A stretch of DNA of 64,000 nucleotides. It comes from Ecdyonurus torrentis (Eukaryota; Arthropoda; Insecta; Ephemeroptera; Heptageniidae). Below the pieces are notes generated by a model. It was not told the origin of the DNA. It saw only the letters and a list, made by a program, of their open reading frames with translations, and did no database searches. The DNA lies in NCBI GenBank assembly GCA_949318235.1, contig OX439133.1, positions 11,029,347 through 11,093,346 on the forward strand, in the 5' to 3' direction. How positions within the stretch are numbered: the stretch's first letter is position 1; the number at the start of each line of letters is the position of its first letter. Below, piece by piece: positions 1 through 45,900 of this stretch. Made by a program: the position numbers and the translations under genes.

Positions 1-253
1 TGCAGCTTACTGAGGTAAAGTGTGATAATTAGATATTGGATTTTTTTATTTCGCCACTTTTTTTCTGTCATTATTATAGGTCACTTTTAATAAAAAATGA
101 GTGCGAATTACGCAATATAAAGTCATTTAAGACCCATTTTATTGCACCATTTACCAACATTTTTTGTTTTGTCATCCATATTCACCATTTTTCAGCTTTT
201 TTTCGTCATTTTTAAGATTTTTCAATATTTTCTTACTTTTTTTTTAATATTTT

Positions 254-255
<2 letters not shown>

Positions 256-296
<41 letters not shown>

Positions 297-312
297 CAGA
301 CAGACAGACATA
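256..312. repeat. Poly(A) tract followed by (GACA)n
   Basis: About 38 consecutive A followed by four to five GACA units. It is one of many long A or T homopolymers in the window and may be a retroposon tail, but no element body is recognisable next to it. Confidence 0.85.
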
Positions 313-1443
313 CTTAAGGTATAATCCTAGATGTAAATTACGGCGAAAGTGTCCGTGGAATCGAATTCAAAATTTCAGGGTTTATTTATGAAGGTATAAC
401 TATCTTGTATGCAAATTTTTGAAAAGATATAAGGATCAGGAGAAATTAAAAAATATATAATAATAATAATTACAAAAATTATCGTTTTAAATTTTGAATG
501 TTATTCGGTGCCTGAGAAAAACACGCATACTGCAGGATATTCAAATGGTTACTATCGTGTTAGTATAATATACTAAATTGATATAATGTTATACATAGTC
601 ATGTATGTACAAAGTTTTTTATTTTATTATTATTATTTACTGTCAACTAATGTATGTATGCGGTAGTAATTACGTTATTACGTAAGTGTTTAATATATTT
701 TTTAATGAAAAAGGTTACACTGTTAGGTTGACTGTGTTAATATTATATGTCATTATATACAGGCTTTATTATATCATTCATGTTTTTAATATAGATGAAT
801 TATTTATCATTTCATTAACTTTGCATGAGATGATTTATTAAAATGGCAAGTCAGATTCTAAAATAACAATTTTTTAATGCGTATTCTGATGGAGTTTAGT
901 TGTTCGTTAAGTTATTTGATCTTCAGATTTCAAAAAATAAAATAAAAATAAAAAATAAAAAATCTGAAAAGAGCGATATATTTCGCACATCCTTTTAGGA
1001 CTGCACTATGTTTTTATAAGTATAGGCAGGCGATTTTTAACGTCTCTCTTCATAACTTAAATATAAAATAATAATAATAAAAAAACGTCAATTCTCTAAA
1101 AAAAAAAAAAAAAACTGGAAAGAAGAAGCTAGATTATAATGATATTTTGGACAAAGGGAAAAGGGAAGCCTTGGTAATAGGGGAGTAGCACTATAGGCAA
1201 AATTTAGAATTATGTGTTTGTTTGATTTTTTTTTTTCATTTTCATTTTTTTTATCGTAGTACCTATTGAATACATAAAATCGATGAAATTTTATGTCTAT
1301 CGTTATATTTTCCATTTTTAGGTTACGTTTTATTGATTTTAGTAACCTAGTTAACATAATTTAAGCAGCCTAATGTACACAGCGTAATAGAGACAACATG
1401 TAGTTAACTTTTTAAGTATATCTTCTTTCTTTATCGCTGTGTA

Positions 1444-1753
1444 TAGGGTGTATGCGGATGACGTCATATTTATTGCGCTTGGAGGCCATACTGGAGTAGT
1501 GCATAACATTGCTCAGCATAGGATAAACTTCATTTTAGGCAATTTTCTTTGGGAAATCTGTCAATTTTTTGTTATTATTATTTTTCTCACATACTTGAGA
1601 TACTAATTCAGGTCTATTAAAAGCATCAATGGCTCTCTAAAATATTGCTTATAGTATTTTTAAACTAGCAAAATCAGTAATTTTTCTATGCAGCTCATGT
1701 TATTGAGTGATCCAATATGGCGTTGACTTTAACATGAATGCATACACCCTATA
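1444..1753 (-). mobile_element. Family A MITE, copy 1
   Basis: A roughly 310 bp element bounded by TATAGGGTG and its complement CACCCTATA. Its reverse complement aligns over most of its length with copies at 1765-2072 and 21784-22089, sharing blocks such as AACGCCATA and AGTTTAAAAATACT. It contains an exact TGACGTCA at 1459. No ORF is present, so it is non-autonomous. The ends suggest a TA target duplication, but the superfamily is not determined. Confidence 0.8.
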
Positions 1754-1764
1754 TGATATCGCTG

Positions 1765-2072
1765 TATAGGGTGGTTTCAGTCATGTAAAAATCGACGCCA
1801 TAAGTGAGTACTAAATAACATGGGCCAGTATGGGAAAATGACTCATTTTGCCAGTTTAAAAATACTTCGAAATTTGTTTGAGAGCATTGATGCTGCTAAC
1901 AGGTTGAATTAGTACCTCAAGTATGCAAAAAAAATAATAATGACCAAAAAATACCTTATTTTCCAAAGAAAATAGCCAAAAACTACTTTTGTCCTATACT
2001 AAGCAATGATATTCATTGCTCAATAAGAGCATCGAAAAGCATTCAGAATGACGTCATGCGCACACACCCTAA
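1765..2072 (+). mobile_element. Family A MITE, copy 2 (inverted next to copy 1)
   Basis: Starts TATAGGGTGG and ends CACACACCCTA. It lies only about 11 bp from copy 1 and in the opposite orientation, and the spacer resembles the left flank of copy 1 (both contain TATCGCTGT). TGACGTCA occurs at 2049. It is close to the distant copy at 21784-22089. Confidence 0.8.
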
Positions 2073-2663
2073 GATGAAAATAGCGCCACAATGTCTATAA
2101 TGTATTTTAGACACGTGAAAAAAAAAAGTAAAATTTAAAATGCAAATGCAGAGCGGTATATTATCCATCACCTCATATTTGACCTAAATTGTTATAGGAT
2201 ATAACTTTATAGTATTAATCAATGGGAAAGTGCTTATTTATATATTTTCTAAGAATGAATTTTGTTTTTTTTAGTGATACTGCGGTCAAGAAATAGAAAT
2301 CGAAACTTTTTTTTTTAATATATTTTTTTTTACGTAAATCAGGAAGATTTTTTGTTGTTGGTATTAGAAAATTGATCATGATTATTATAATATGGTGTAA
2401 TCATCTTAGTTTTTTGTTATAGGTAAATATTATTATGGTCAAGTGTTTTTAGCTTTAATTTCTTTAATCGTTTGCTTCACCTATACTCGAAGAATCGCCT
2501 TTATTCACAAAATGTTGACAATTATACATATTATAGTTAAAATTTCAGTTTTATTATTTTTATTGTCAATCATTTAATGTGGGGTCAAGTAATATTTGCA
2601 TCGTCGGCTAATATTTTTTTGTTAAAAAAATAATAATAATAATAATAAACGCTATCTTGATAG

Positions 2664-2962
2664 CTAACCCCTTGCATATCCTTGTGCTTTGTGGCCATGT
2701 TTGTGGTACCTAATGCATTGTCCAGCATAGGGGAAACATCATTTCTTCTTATTTCTCACATAAAAAGAGTTTATTTCAACTGAACAAATTTTTCTCATAT
2801 TCTTCGAGCTTATTAGGAGCTAGAAATAAGGCTTTGATTGAGGTTTGAAGCTTATTTTGCTATTAAAAAAAATATAAAAATGATGTTTTTCCTATGCTGG
2901 TCCATGTATTCCTTACCAACAAAATGGCAGCTCTTAAATATGAGTTCAACCGGTCTATTAGA
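2664..2962 (+). mobile_element. Family B MITE, copy 1
   Basis: A roughly 300 bp element starting near ACCCCTTGCATATC and ending near CAACCGGTCTA. It is homologous to 29013-29310 in the same orientation and to 10808-11102 reversed. Shared internal blocks include CTTATTAGGAGCTA and the flipped pair CAGCATAGGGGAAA and TTTTCCTATGCTGG. No coding capacity; ends suggest TA insertion. Confidence 0.8.
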
Positions 2963-4009
2963 GCTGAAAATTGCCCCTTTTTTTTATTCGACACTTTATA
3001 CACTTTAATTAAGCCTTCTAAATATTTATGTATAAATAATAAATATATTGATTAATATATTATATGTAATTAAATCATATATATTAATTTAAATACATAT
3101 TAACGTTTCATTTATACAGTTATCTATTATACCATATTTATCTGTGTTTATATATTTACTTATACGTATCTGGTATTTATTTAGTATTCCTTTTGTCTAT
3201 AGATAGCAAATAATTGTCCCGCTGCATTGTTTTCCCACCCTTATCTCATATTTTGTTTTAATTTTATTTATATAATGATGCACTCTTTCTTTCATGCTTG
3301 AAATACAATACAATTAGCTGTCGCCTAATGCCATTGATCTATAGAAGATTACATATTATATATAATTAAATGAGTAGGCAAATTAATTAACAAATTAGTA
3401 TAACATAATTAACTAAACAAACAAATGGTGGGGGGGAAGGGAGGAGTGTTGTTGTCAAACATAAAGGATCATAATATTAAATATTATCTTTATTATATAA
3501 TATTTAATTTCTATGTTTGTTTTTACTATAATATCAGTGAAAAAAATTTAAAAAAAAATTATAAAAGCTTAATTTGTTTGCATCTAATCACGGCTTACTA
3601 TAGTACGATAATATAAGAGTATTTTTATAATTGATCACATTTTCAAGCACGTTATTATTTTATAGATATGATAAGCTGACGATTTTTAATTACATAATTC
3701 TTAGAGATTAATTTACAAAATGTACCCTACGCACAGGTGATAATGAAAAGAGTTTAAAAAATTCAATAATATGTGCATACAAACACAAAGTCCAAATGTA
3801 TATAAAAACCCTGTGGAACTGATAATTAAAAAAAAAAAAAAAAAAAAAGTTAATCGTAATTGTCGCTGATTAAATAATACATATACTGTACCTAATGTTT
3901 TAATGATTAATTATCAATATTATTATTTTTTACTGCCTGTTAACTTTTTTGTTATCATTACATTATATTTTTGTATATATTTCCAATAAGGGGTTTATTT
4001 AAGGGAAGT

Positions 4010-4165
4010 GGTCAAATGGGTATACAAAAGGAAGGTCCGTGGAAAAAAGGACCTCGGATAAAAGGTCCTACTTGTGCGCAGCTCGCTGGCACGCTATACC
4101 TGTGTGCAAAGGCAGGTCCTTTTATCCGCGGACCTTCTTTCAGACATTCGGTCAAATTGCAATTA
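4010..4165. repeat. Palindromic element with GGTCC-rich arms
   Basis: Arms around AAGGACCTCGGATAAAAGG (about 4047-4070) pair with the segment about 4104-4137, AGGTCCTTTTATCCGCGG. A short non-paired centre rich in GC separates them. Outer parts (CAAATGGG and GGTCAAATTG) pair loosely. It looks like a degenerate foldback MITE; no second copy was seen in the window. Confidence 0.6.
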
Positions 4166-4562
4166 GATGATCGAAAAGAGTTAACTTTACCTAGACCTAG
4201 TTTGTTTTCAGGGGTATTTTGGATAACCCTAATATCCTTAAAAAAAAAAGTCTTAAAACTATGATAATACGATGATACATAATTAATAATAATAAATAAC
4301 GGCTCTTATTGGGCGAAATCAGGCTACAGAACCTCTCAATTTAACCCAACTGTTTAACAGTACACTCAGGCACAATTTTTAATTATTATAAATACAAATT
4401 TCATGATGTTAATGTTTTTTTTTTTTTGTTGTTGTTGTTACTTATTAAATAATATTTTTTAAATAATCCATGTTGATAATACACAGTTTTATTATTATTT
4501 TACAATTTGTGTGTATTTTTGTCACTAGCTATGTTACTAAATGTACTCACTGTGTGTTACAG

Positions 4563-17500
<12,938 letters not shown>

Positions 17501-17687
17501 ATATTTAATTTCTACTCTCTTATTATTGCACACTAACTTTAAGTTTATGAATGTACATAATCAACTTTAATTATTTTTAATTATTTACTAAATTGTATTT
17601 TTATGCTAACTTAAAACTTACATTATTTTTTTTATGTTGCTGTCACAATCTGCAATTTTAATGTTGGCTTATCTTTTCTGATATGAA

Positions 17688-17691
<4 letters not shown>

Positions 17692-17739
<48 letters not shown>
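17692..17739. repeat. Poly(T), about 48 nt, in presumed CHMP7 3' flank
   Basis: Uninterrupted T run about 190 bp after the CHMP7 stop. Confidence 0.9.
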
Positions 17740-17740
<1 letters not shown>

Positions 17741-18210
17741 AAAAATTATGCATATTTTGATTTTACTTTTACCTGTTTATAATTTTGATGTAATGTTCAG
17801 GGGATAAATTATTGCATTTTTTTTAAAACAAACTTCATTCATACAACTATTTAACCCAGAAAACACGGGATTGTCCGCTGAATGCTGGCTGGACATCAAG
17901 GGGGTCACTTGCTGGCATTAAAAAAAATGTAGGTTGATTGATGGCTACAGAAAATAGTGTATTGTATTATTTGATTATGGATTTAAAAAGTGGTCTTTTG
18001 GAATGAGAATCTAATTTTTTTATCCAGTAAAAAGCTAAGTGATTAAGCTTAATTTTCCCCTTATACAGTATAATAATGCAATTTGGAGGTTTCTTTGGAA
18101 CTACTTTTCTTGCAGAATTAAATAGTATTGTATGTACTTAAAAAAAAAAAAAATTAAAGAAAAAAAATCGCTTGCTTTTTACACAGCAATATGAGCGGCT
18201 AGTTCATACA

Positions 18211-18434
18211 CTAAAAGACGTAAAACACATTGAACAAAAAAGTTGTGTAATATCCTAACAAACCTAAAAATCAACATTGATTTGGCTTAAGTCATTGATT
18301 TCTAATTTATTTTCTATTCACTAAATAGCGCAAGCGGGCATTGACGTCACAGCTTGCTTGTTTTATGCGCGCATGGATCAGGCGAGCTGTGACAATATTA
18401 ACTTTTTTGTTTAACGTGTTCTCCGCCTTCAATT
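18211..18434. mobile_element. Family C MITE, copy 2 (right arm shortened)
   Basis: AACACATTGAACAAAAAA, AATCAACATTGATTTGG and TGACGTCACAGCT (18342) match the family C left arm. The right arm is largely deleted, retaining GCGAGCTGTGAC and the end GTGTTCTCCGCC. Confidence 0.75.
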
Positions 18435-18484
18435 AATGCACTATGCACTGATATTTTTTGGCCTGGGATACAAATTATATTCTC

Positions 18485-18580
18485 TACCATGGTGTCTCTA
18501 TGTCTATGTAAGATCATTTCTATATCTCCCATTCCCCAAGTTTTCCTAATCTATCTATGTGTTTTTCTATCCAATCTTGT
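18485..18580. repeat. Family S half-element
   Basis: TTTTCCTAATCTATCTATGT and the following TTTTGCTATC-like block match one arm of the palindrome at 48808-48922. A further relic is near 51460-51500. Confidence 0.5.
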
Positions 18581-19447
18581 ATTACCTCGCTTATTTGTAT
18601 TTATCATTTACCTCAAATACAAACCATATTTCAAATATTTTCAAATTTCCCTTTTTATGGCAATTTTAATTTTATATAAATAATTTTGTGTTGCAAGTTA
18701 TGAAGCTAATTGCATTTAAAGTAAAGTCATAGTTAAAAAAAAAATCGAAATATTTCTACCAATGGTAAATAATAATAAAAAAAAAAAATAGACGTATAAT
18801 CGGCCTTTTCATATTACAATAAAAAATAAGACTTTTAAGAAAAAAAAACTAATTATCATATTTTAAATATATTTTATTCCGTATTTCTATATTTTTATGT
18901 GTGTAATTCAGGGTGTTTATATTAGTATTGTAGGTACAATTTTAGTTATAATAAAGTGATATTATTAAATAACGTTTTTGTGTTTTATTGATGTATTTTG
19001 TATCCCTTCTGCCCTAAATATTTATTTCTGCATTTCTTTTAATTATTTATTAAATATTAGTTTATGTCTGATTTGTGTAGAGTACCCTTGTAAGGTAAGA
19101 TATTATAATATGTTATGACTTGTGCAAAATTGAGAATAATAAATTTAACAATGAATATTTAGTTATAATACAAATACAAAATTATCATTAAATGAAAATA
19201 TTTCTAAATTTATTAATGTAAATAGCAATATTTTTTTTCCTTGGAGATATGAATGAATGAATTTCTCATATGTTAATATTATTTTTCTACCCTTAAAATT
19301 TGTGTAAAACCAAAACGATATTCATTTCCATGGTTCTCAGATGCTTCTCTTTCATTTTTTTTTTTTTTTTTTTTTTTTTGCAATAAAATCAATACCTTCA
19401 AAATTTAACCATTGTGGTTTTCATTAATAAATCAGTTAATGTTATGA

Positions 19448-19675
19448 TGTTTTTTCCAAATTAAGACCAGTTCTGTAATCAGCAGATCAAGGGCTTTCAA
19501 ACAATGTGCATATCATTAAGTTTTGAACCAAAAGTTTCAGCCACAGAAAACGAAGGAAGGTCCTTGCTTCTTTTTGTGACCTTGGACGCTTTGGTCACCA
19601 AACCTAATAACATGAACATTGTTAGAAAGCCCTTGAACTGCTGATTACAGAACTGGTCTTAATTTGGAAAAATTT
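19448..19675. mobile_element. Palindromic MITE, family K
   Basis: CCAAATTAAGACCAGTTCTG on the left is mirrored by CAGAACTGGTCTTAATTTGG on the right. The pairing continues through TAATCAGCAG and GGGCTTTC. The central 120 bp is only partly paired. No other copy in the window. Confidence 0.85.
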
Positions 19676-19759
19676 CTTACATTTAAAAAGTTATATGCAA
19701 AAATCAGTTTTGAGTCAATTTTGCAAAGTTGATTTTATTGCATAAATTAATGGAGCTTA

Positions 19760-19975
19760 TCGGATTAGCGCGTGGGGAGAGCTAAGGGTCCCTTAATTTA
19801 ACATTACGCTTATGTGGAGAAACACAAATTTTTTTGGCAATTTTTGAGAAACCTACTCTACCGATTCCGGAGAAATTTAAATGAGAAATACTAGACATAC
19901 TTTTACGTGTTTTAAGCCTTGGTAAATGTTTAGTAATTTTTTAAACCGATAACCTCCATTAAGAAAAGTCTAAGG
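19760..19975 (-). mobile_element. Family J repeat, copy 3 (reversed)
   Basis: Reverse complement of the family J blocks: GAGCTAAGGGTCCCTTAA, TTTAACATTACGCTTATG, TAAATGAGAAATACTAGACA. Here the central A-rich stretch is almost absent, showing the variability of that part. Confidence 0.75.
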
Positions 19976-20393
19976 ATCATGGAAAAAGAGTCCATTTTCA
20001 TTTTGCAAATTTATTTAGGGGTTAAATAGAGCACAAAATTTGAGTATCCTGTGATATATGCAGTCTGCTTGGCATGTATGCTGAAAAAGTTGCCTGTATT
20101 TCAGGCGCTAAAAAAAAAAAAAATCTATTTTTACTCCCATTTTTTTTACTACAAGTTCAGCACCTTCTAAAGTTAAAATAAAAAAGAAAACTCAAAACCA
20201 TTTATAAAACACTTAATTGAAAAAAGGCTGGAATTTTGCAACTAAATCGTATTTTAATAATTTGCGATAATTTTTAACTCAAAATTTACGATCAATCGTT
20301 TTTATAGTTTTACAATGTTCAATTGTCTTTTCTTTTTTTTTAATACTACTAAAAATATTATACTTTCATTTATTTGCTTCAAAAAAATTGTAC

Positions 20394-20399
<6 letters not shown>

Positions 20400-20456
<57 letters not shown>
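20400..20456. repeat. (AG)n dinucleotide microsatellite
   Basis: About 28 AG units truncating the left side of a family E-related element. Confidence 0.97.
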
Positions 20457-20459
<3 letters not shown>

Positions 20460-20499
20460 TGAAATTTTGCACGGTGATACATTAAGATAAAGGTATCTT

Positions 20500-20534
<35 letters not shown>

Positions 20535-20757
20535 TGGGGGTCACCATGCTAAATTTTATTTATATAAATATTTTAAGTTCTAGTCTTATAAAAGCCCATG
20601 TTAATTTCAATAATTTTTTTCTCTTTATCTGATGGTCACAGGTTCTGAAAAAATTTATCATAAGTAGCTGTTACTATTAACTTTCAAATGTCATCATCAA
20701 GTTTCAAAGTTTTCTTTTTAATTTTTGAGATACAAGTCATCTGAATACAACCCTTAA
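20457..20757 (+). mobile_element. Family E-related element (subfamily E')
   Basis: Shares AAATCTGAAATTTTGCAC with family E, and GTCACCATGCTA, TTATCTGATGGTCAC and GAATACAACCCTTAA with 50732-51064. The right end abuts TTAA at 20754. Confidence 0.75.
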
Positions 20758-21783
20758 TTCAGTCCTTGTGTTCTTCAAATATAAATAAAACGTCTTTCTG
20801 TTAATTATACTTGATAATTAAATAACAACACTATGAAGCAAAGAGGGTAAAAATAAAAATCACCATAGTATTTGTTTAACCCACAGCTTTTTTTATTCAT
20901 TTTTTTATTCATTTTTTTAATATATTTTTTTATTATATATTGATATTGCAAATATTTTCGATTCATTGTTTTAAATAGTTTTTTCTTACATTTTTTTTCT
21001 TAACATTTATTTTTTTCTTTTCATTTTTTTTTAGAATTATAGCGTCGCAAAACAGTTCTTTTATTCTATAGTCTGATTTTTATTTGGCAAAACAATTTTT
21101 ATTATTACTGAAAAAAAAACTCACATTTTTTTCTTACATAATAATATAATAATTATACAAATAAGAAAATCTAAAACCAATATGCATTAATTTTTTTTAT
21201 ACGTACAAAAATTATCTATTTTTTAATGCAAACTGGTTTAAAAAAATACACTGCACAATAATAATAATAAAAAAAAAAAAAAAAAAAAAATCTAAAATCA
21301 CTATTTTTTTTATATAATATTATATAATACAAAGTTATTAAAACATTTTTTTTAAGAACCAAAACCTAAAAAATATTTTCATATTTTTATTATAATGATA
21401 ATTATTAAAAAATTGTCAACTATTATACAATATTTATATAAGGCAACTTTGAAAAAAAGGAAATCTCTATTATATTACATTTTTTTAATGCTTTTATTAT
21501 TTTTATTTCTTTTGCTTTTTTGATTTATTTTGCAATTTTATAATTTTTAAATTGTCAATTAAATATATTATAACTTATTTAATTATATCAGTTTATCACA
21601 GTAAATTAAATGGAAGAGTTAAATTAATTCTAGAATTAAATAAGTTTTTTCTTTTCTTTTTTTCGGAGCATAAAGAGATTTTTTTTTAATATATTAAAAC
21701 TACATTAGGCTGCAATACAAAATTTTCTGCTAATACTTCGGTAATTTGCTTAAAAAACAAACTATAAAATGCATACTCTACCA

Positions 21784-22089
21784 TATAGGGTGGTTTCATT
21801 CATGTTAAAGCCAACGCCATAAGTGAGTACCAAATAAAACATGGGCTGATATAGGAAAATGACACATTTTGCCAGTTTAAAAATACTTAGCAATTTTTTT
21901 GAGAGAATTGATGCTGTTAACAAGTTGAATTAGGGTTTCAAGTATGCAAAAATAATAATAATAATAAAACTTATTTTCCAAAGAAATTACCGAAAATTGC
22001 ATTTGTCCTATATGCTAAACAATGTTATTCTTTACTCAATCATGGTATCAAAGTGCATTTATTATGACGTCATGCGCACACACCCTATA
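21784..22089 (+). mobile_element. Family A MITE, copy 3
   Basis: TATAGGGTGGTTTCATTCAT at the left and CGCACACACCCTATA at the right, with TGACGTCA at 22065. It aligns end to end with 1765-2072. Confidence 0.85.
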
Positions 22090-23354
22090 GGTAAATAAAG
22101 TAACTCGTTGTTCAATTTTTATTTAATCATACATTTATTTATTTTAAAACAATACTCTTCCAGCAAAAATTACAATGATTTTTTTCCCCTTTAAATTGAA
22201 TGCTAATTAAATTTTTATAAAATTCTTAACTTTTATATCAATTATACAGGATGTAAAAAACCATAACTGAAACATAAATAAACAACAATTACAATAATTT
22301 AATTGACATTTTAATATTATTTTTAAAAAGCATTTTTTTTGTGTGTATGTATGTGATTTAAAGTAATTATTATTTTATTTACTTATTTTTTTTGCGAGCT
22401 TTTTTTGTTTGATTTTTTGAAAAAAGCGGTGAAAATATAGGAAGAAGGGAAAATTGGTGAGTATGGCGTTTTTAAAAAATTTTCACTATAAATTTATATC
22501 GATTTTTGTTGTTGTCTCCTTTTAAACTTTATTCTCCCACCCTTCAAAAACATTTTGTTTGTTTTCATTTTCATCGGTGCTACCAGTGGTCGACTTTTAT
22601 TTATATTTTATTGGTAATATAGAATTTTATATAAAAAAGGCAATCTTAAAGAGGTTAAATATGATTTTTAAAGTTTATGACATATTTGTATAAAAAAAAG
22701 TGAAAAAAAAGTTATAAAAAATTGTCATGGTAATTTTTAAATACTAAATTATTTTTATTCTAATTTAATTAGCATATTGCCATAAAACTAATTGAAGAGA
22801 AAATATGCTATATTAATTATTTAGGACTAATGAAGAAAAAAAATATTGCCTAAAAAATTGTAATTTTACCATTAAAATAAATATGTTTTGTGAGCACGAT
22901 TTGTTAAAAAAAGTAGAAATTTTAGGCACATCTCAGAAAAAAAAAAAAAAAAAAAAAAAAAAAACGTAAATATTCAAAATTTTGTTTGATTAATAAATTT
23001 TTGATTATTTTGTGCTTATATTATATTTTTATAGCCCTGAAGTATTAGCTGCCTTATTCTTAAAGTATTTAAGGGCTTTTTTTTATATAATATAATTAAA
23101 TTTGGTTTGAGTAGGCCCTATCAAAAACTTTTCAATCAAATGCATATAATCAAAAAGAGCATGTTTTTTCTTTCGTTTTACGATTTATAGGATCTATATT
23201 ATGATCTTTTTATAAATCAATTTCGAAATAATTTTAAATTTTTGCATATTAGTTATTGTAGATATTAACTTTTTTTTTTTTTGCATTTTGTTTCGAGACT
23301 ATCTGTTTCCAAAAATCTTAAAGAAATCGTGTAAAAAGTTAAAGGAAAAATAAA

Positions 23355-23391
<37 letters not shown>

Positions 23392-24572
23392 ATAATATTA
23401 TATCTCTTAATCCTTCTGTAGTTCAAAAATCCAGGGAAAAAAACTTGTAAAGTAGACAACTTATTTTACAATAGAAATTGTAGACTTGGATTTCATGATA
23501 TTATGAATTCCAAAAGTTGCCTATTTTAATGTTTTTTAAACCACAATTTGCACGAGTTCAGAGAAATAAAAATAGCTGCATGTATTATGAATGCATCTAA
23601 TGATTTGTTTAATTGTTTTGAGTAAAATATCCTTTTAAAAAATACGTAAAAAAAAAAAAAAAAAAAAAGTTTAGCTCTTTTTGAAAATGCAATAAAAAAA
23701 TACTTAATGCTAGGACCTGAATTTAGGTAATTTTTAAATATTATATTGTCCAAGTTTTGCTATAATGTCCAAAGTATGCTTAAAATGTTGCAAGTGAACC
23801 GAGATAGAAAAATCCAAAATTTGGGGTCAAAATCCAAAATTTTCAAAATTTTGGGGTCAAAGCAACAATTTTTTTTTTTCATGGTAAAAAGTCCATTACA
23901 GCAGCACTACAATATAAGGTTTCTTTTCTAAGTTTTTTTCAACAGTAAATTCTATCTAACTAAATAATTAAATGAAATAAAAAAGCCAAATTAAAAAAGC
24001 AGAATTTTTCTCCATCAGATACAAAAATTTATTAACCATTTTTCTTTCAATCAAAAAATTGTTTGTATTTTTTTTTTTATTATTATTATAACAATTTTTT
24101 TTGGTAATAAAAAAACAATGAGCAATTAAATTTTTTTTAAACAATCCAAAATAAAAAATTAAATAAATCAACATCTATAATTAAATATAATAACAATTCA
24201 CCAATAATAAGAGATGTTTAAATTATTTAATTTTATGCATATGTTATGTGCCTTTTATTTTATATTATTTTTCTCTTTTTCTAATATAGAACTTATTTAT
24301 ATTTTTAAAATTTTTAAGATGAAATTTTTTTTATACAGATAAAGAGCATGCAAAAATAGAAAGTAAAAATAGTTTTAGGTTTTTGGTTAAATTATTTGAA
24401 TTGTGTAAAATTTTGTTTCTTTTATTATTATTTTATGATTTTTTGTTTCTTCTTTTATGAAAATTTAAAAGGTTAGCTCTGGGTTAGCCTTAACATTCTC
24501 TGAAAAGTTATAACAAAATCTACTTATATGAAAATTTGTATCGTATTTTTGATTCTATAGCAAATAATAACA

Positions 24573-24574
<2 letters not shown>

Positions 24575-24619
<45 letters not shown>
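24575..24619. repeat. Poly(A), about 44 nt
   Basis: Uninterrupted A run upstream of a small inverted repeat: GGCCACAATTAAAACTAAGC at 24632 pairs with sequence near 24740. Confidence 0.85.
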
Positions 24620-24621
<2 letters not shown>

Positions 24622-24755
24622 CTTAAGCGCTGGCCACAATTAAAACTAAGCTTGATTTTAAGCTCTCCGATTGGTGAATTTCGTGGGACCAGCCTATTTT
24701 AGCCAACCACAGGGCTGGAAATCATGTTTCCAGTTTAATTGTGGCCTCGGCTTTA

Positions 24756-24967
24756 AGAATCAATAATAAATGAAAAGGATAGAGATACTAGCAAGGGCCT
24801 TCCTTACCACAGTAGAAGTTGTATGGAGAGGTCGAAGTCGCACGTGGCACAGTTTTTATTATATGTTATAAAAAAACTGTGCCACGCAAGACTTCGACCT
24901 CTCCATAGAACTTCTACTGTGGTAAGGCCCTTGCTGGTAATTCTATCCCTTTCATTTATTATTGACT
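24756..24967. mobile_element. Solo inverted pair of PLE pseudo-LTR arms (hairpin)
   Basis: A nearly perfect palindrome of about 95-bp arms. Each arm carries the PLE pseudo-LTR blocks AGCAAGGGCC, CCACAGTAGAAGTTGTATGG and AGAGGTCGAAGTC. There is no ORF between the arms, only a short loop (TTATATGTTATAA). The same head-to-head arrangement occurs at the centre of the PLE pair near 59005. Confidence 0.85.
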
Positions 24968-25494
24968 CTAACTGCGATGTTTTTTTTCCTTGTAGGCCTA
25001 ATAATAATAAAACTTAAATAGTTCAAGTAAAAAATACTTAACATTTTACACGCAATTCAAATACAAAGTCACAAAACTATTTCTACTTCCTATTACAATT
25101 CACATATTGAAATATTTTGTTTTTTAAATTCATATATTTACATAAAACTTTCAATACATTTCATGACAAAAATGTAAAGTTTCCAAATTAATCTCAACTT
25201 TCTAAATTATTACATGTATTCCTGTTTTTACCATTTAAAAAAAAAAAAAAAAGAAAAAAATCACATTGTTTTTAATATAATTTTTTAAAGAAATTTAAAG
25301 TATTTTATTTTTTAAAATTTAATTTTAAAAATGTACAAAAAAAGGAGTGTTTACAATGAGGTACTGAAATAGATTTATTTAAATTTAAAAATAAAATACT
25401 ATAAATCCTTTTTAAAAAAATTAATATAAAACAAAACGTATTTAGACCGTTAATTAAAAAAAAAAATCCATCTTAAAAATTTTCTGTAGAACTT

Positions 25495-25500
25495 TTTATT
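25495..25500 (-). terminator. Candidate polyadenylation signal for the distal ETF1 end
   Basis: AATAAA on the minus strand about 200 nt after the distal ETF1 stop. AT-richness makes chance occurrence likely. Confidence 0.3.
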
Positions 25501-25697
25501 ATTATTATTTTTTTCCATTATTGGAAAAAAAAATCCCAATTTATACATTATAATAAATTTTGAGAGTAAAACCGCCCAAAATACTTTTTTTTTTTTTTTT
25601 TTGGTTTATGATAATATTGTTCTACATTTTACAATTAAAATTTATGGTATTATAATTATAATAATAATATGCATTGTATTGTTTTTTTGAATTAAAT

Positions 25698-45900
<20,203 letters not shown>

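Larger units (their letters stand above)
1..4562. other. AT-rich stretch without recognisable exons, upstream of the first visible CHMP7 exon
   Basis: No conserved protein could be read on either strand. It is probably intron of the CHMP7-like gene, because the first visible exon opens with a splice acceptor, but it could be partly intergenic. It holds family A and B inverted-repeat elements, a poly(A) tract and a palindrome near 4.1 kb. Confidence 0.6.
17501..25697. other. Convergent intergenic region between CHMP7 and ETF1
   Basis: No host gene was recognised. Named repeats: a T run at 17.7 kb, then C (18.2 kb), S fragment (18.5 kb), K (19.5 kb), J (19.8 kb), (AG)n and an E-related element (20.4-20.76 kb), A (21.8 kb) and a PLE hairpin (24.8 kb). 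Between about 22.1 and 24.7 kb it is extremely AT-rich with A/T runs and no identifiable structure beyond short repeats. Confidence 0.7.
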
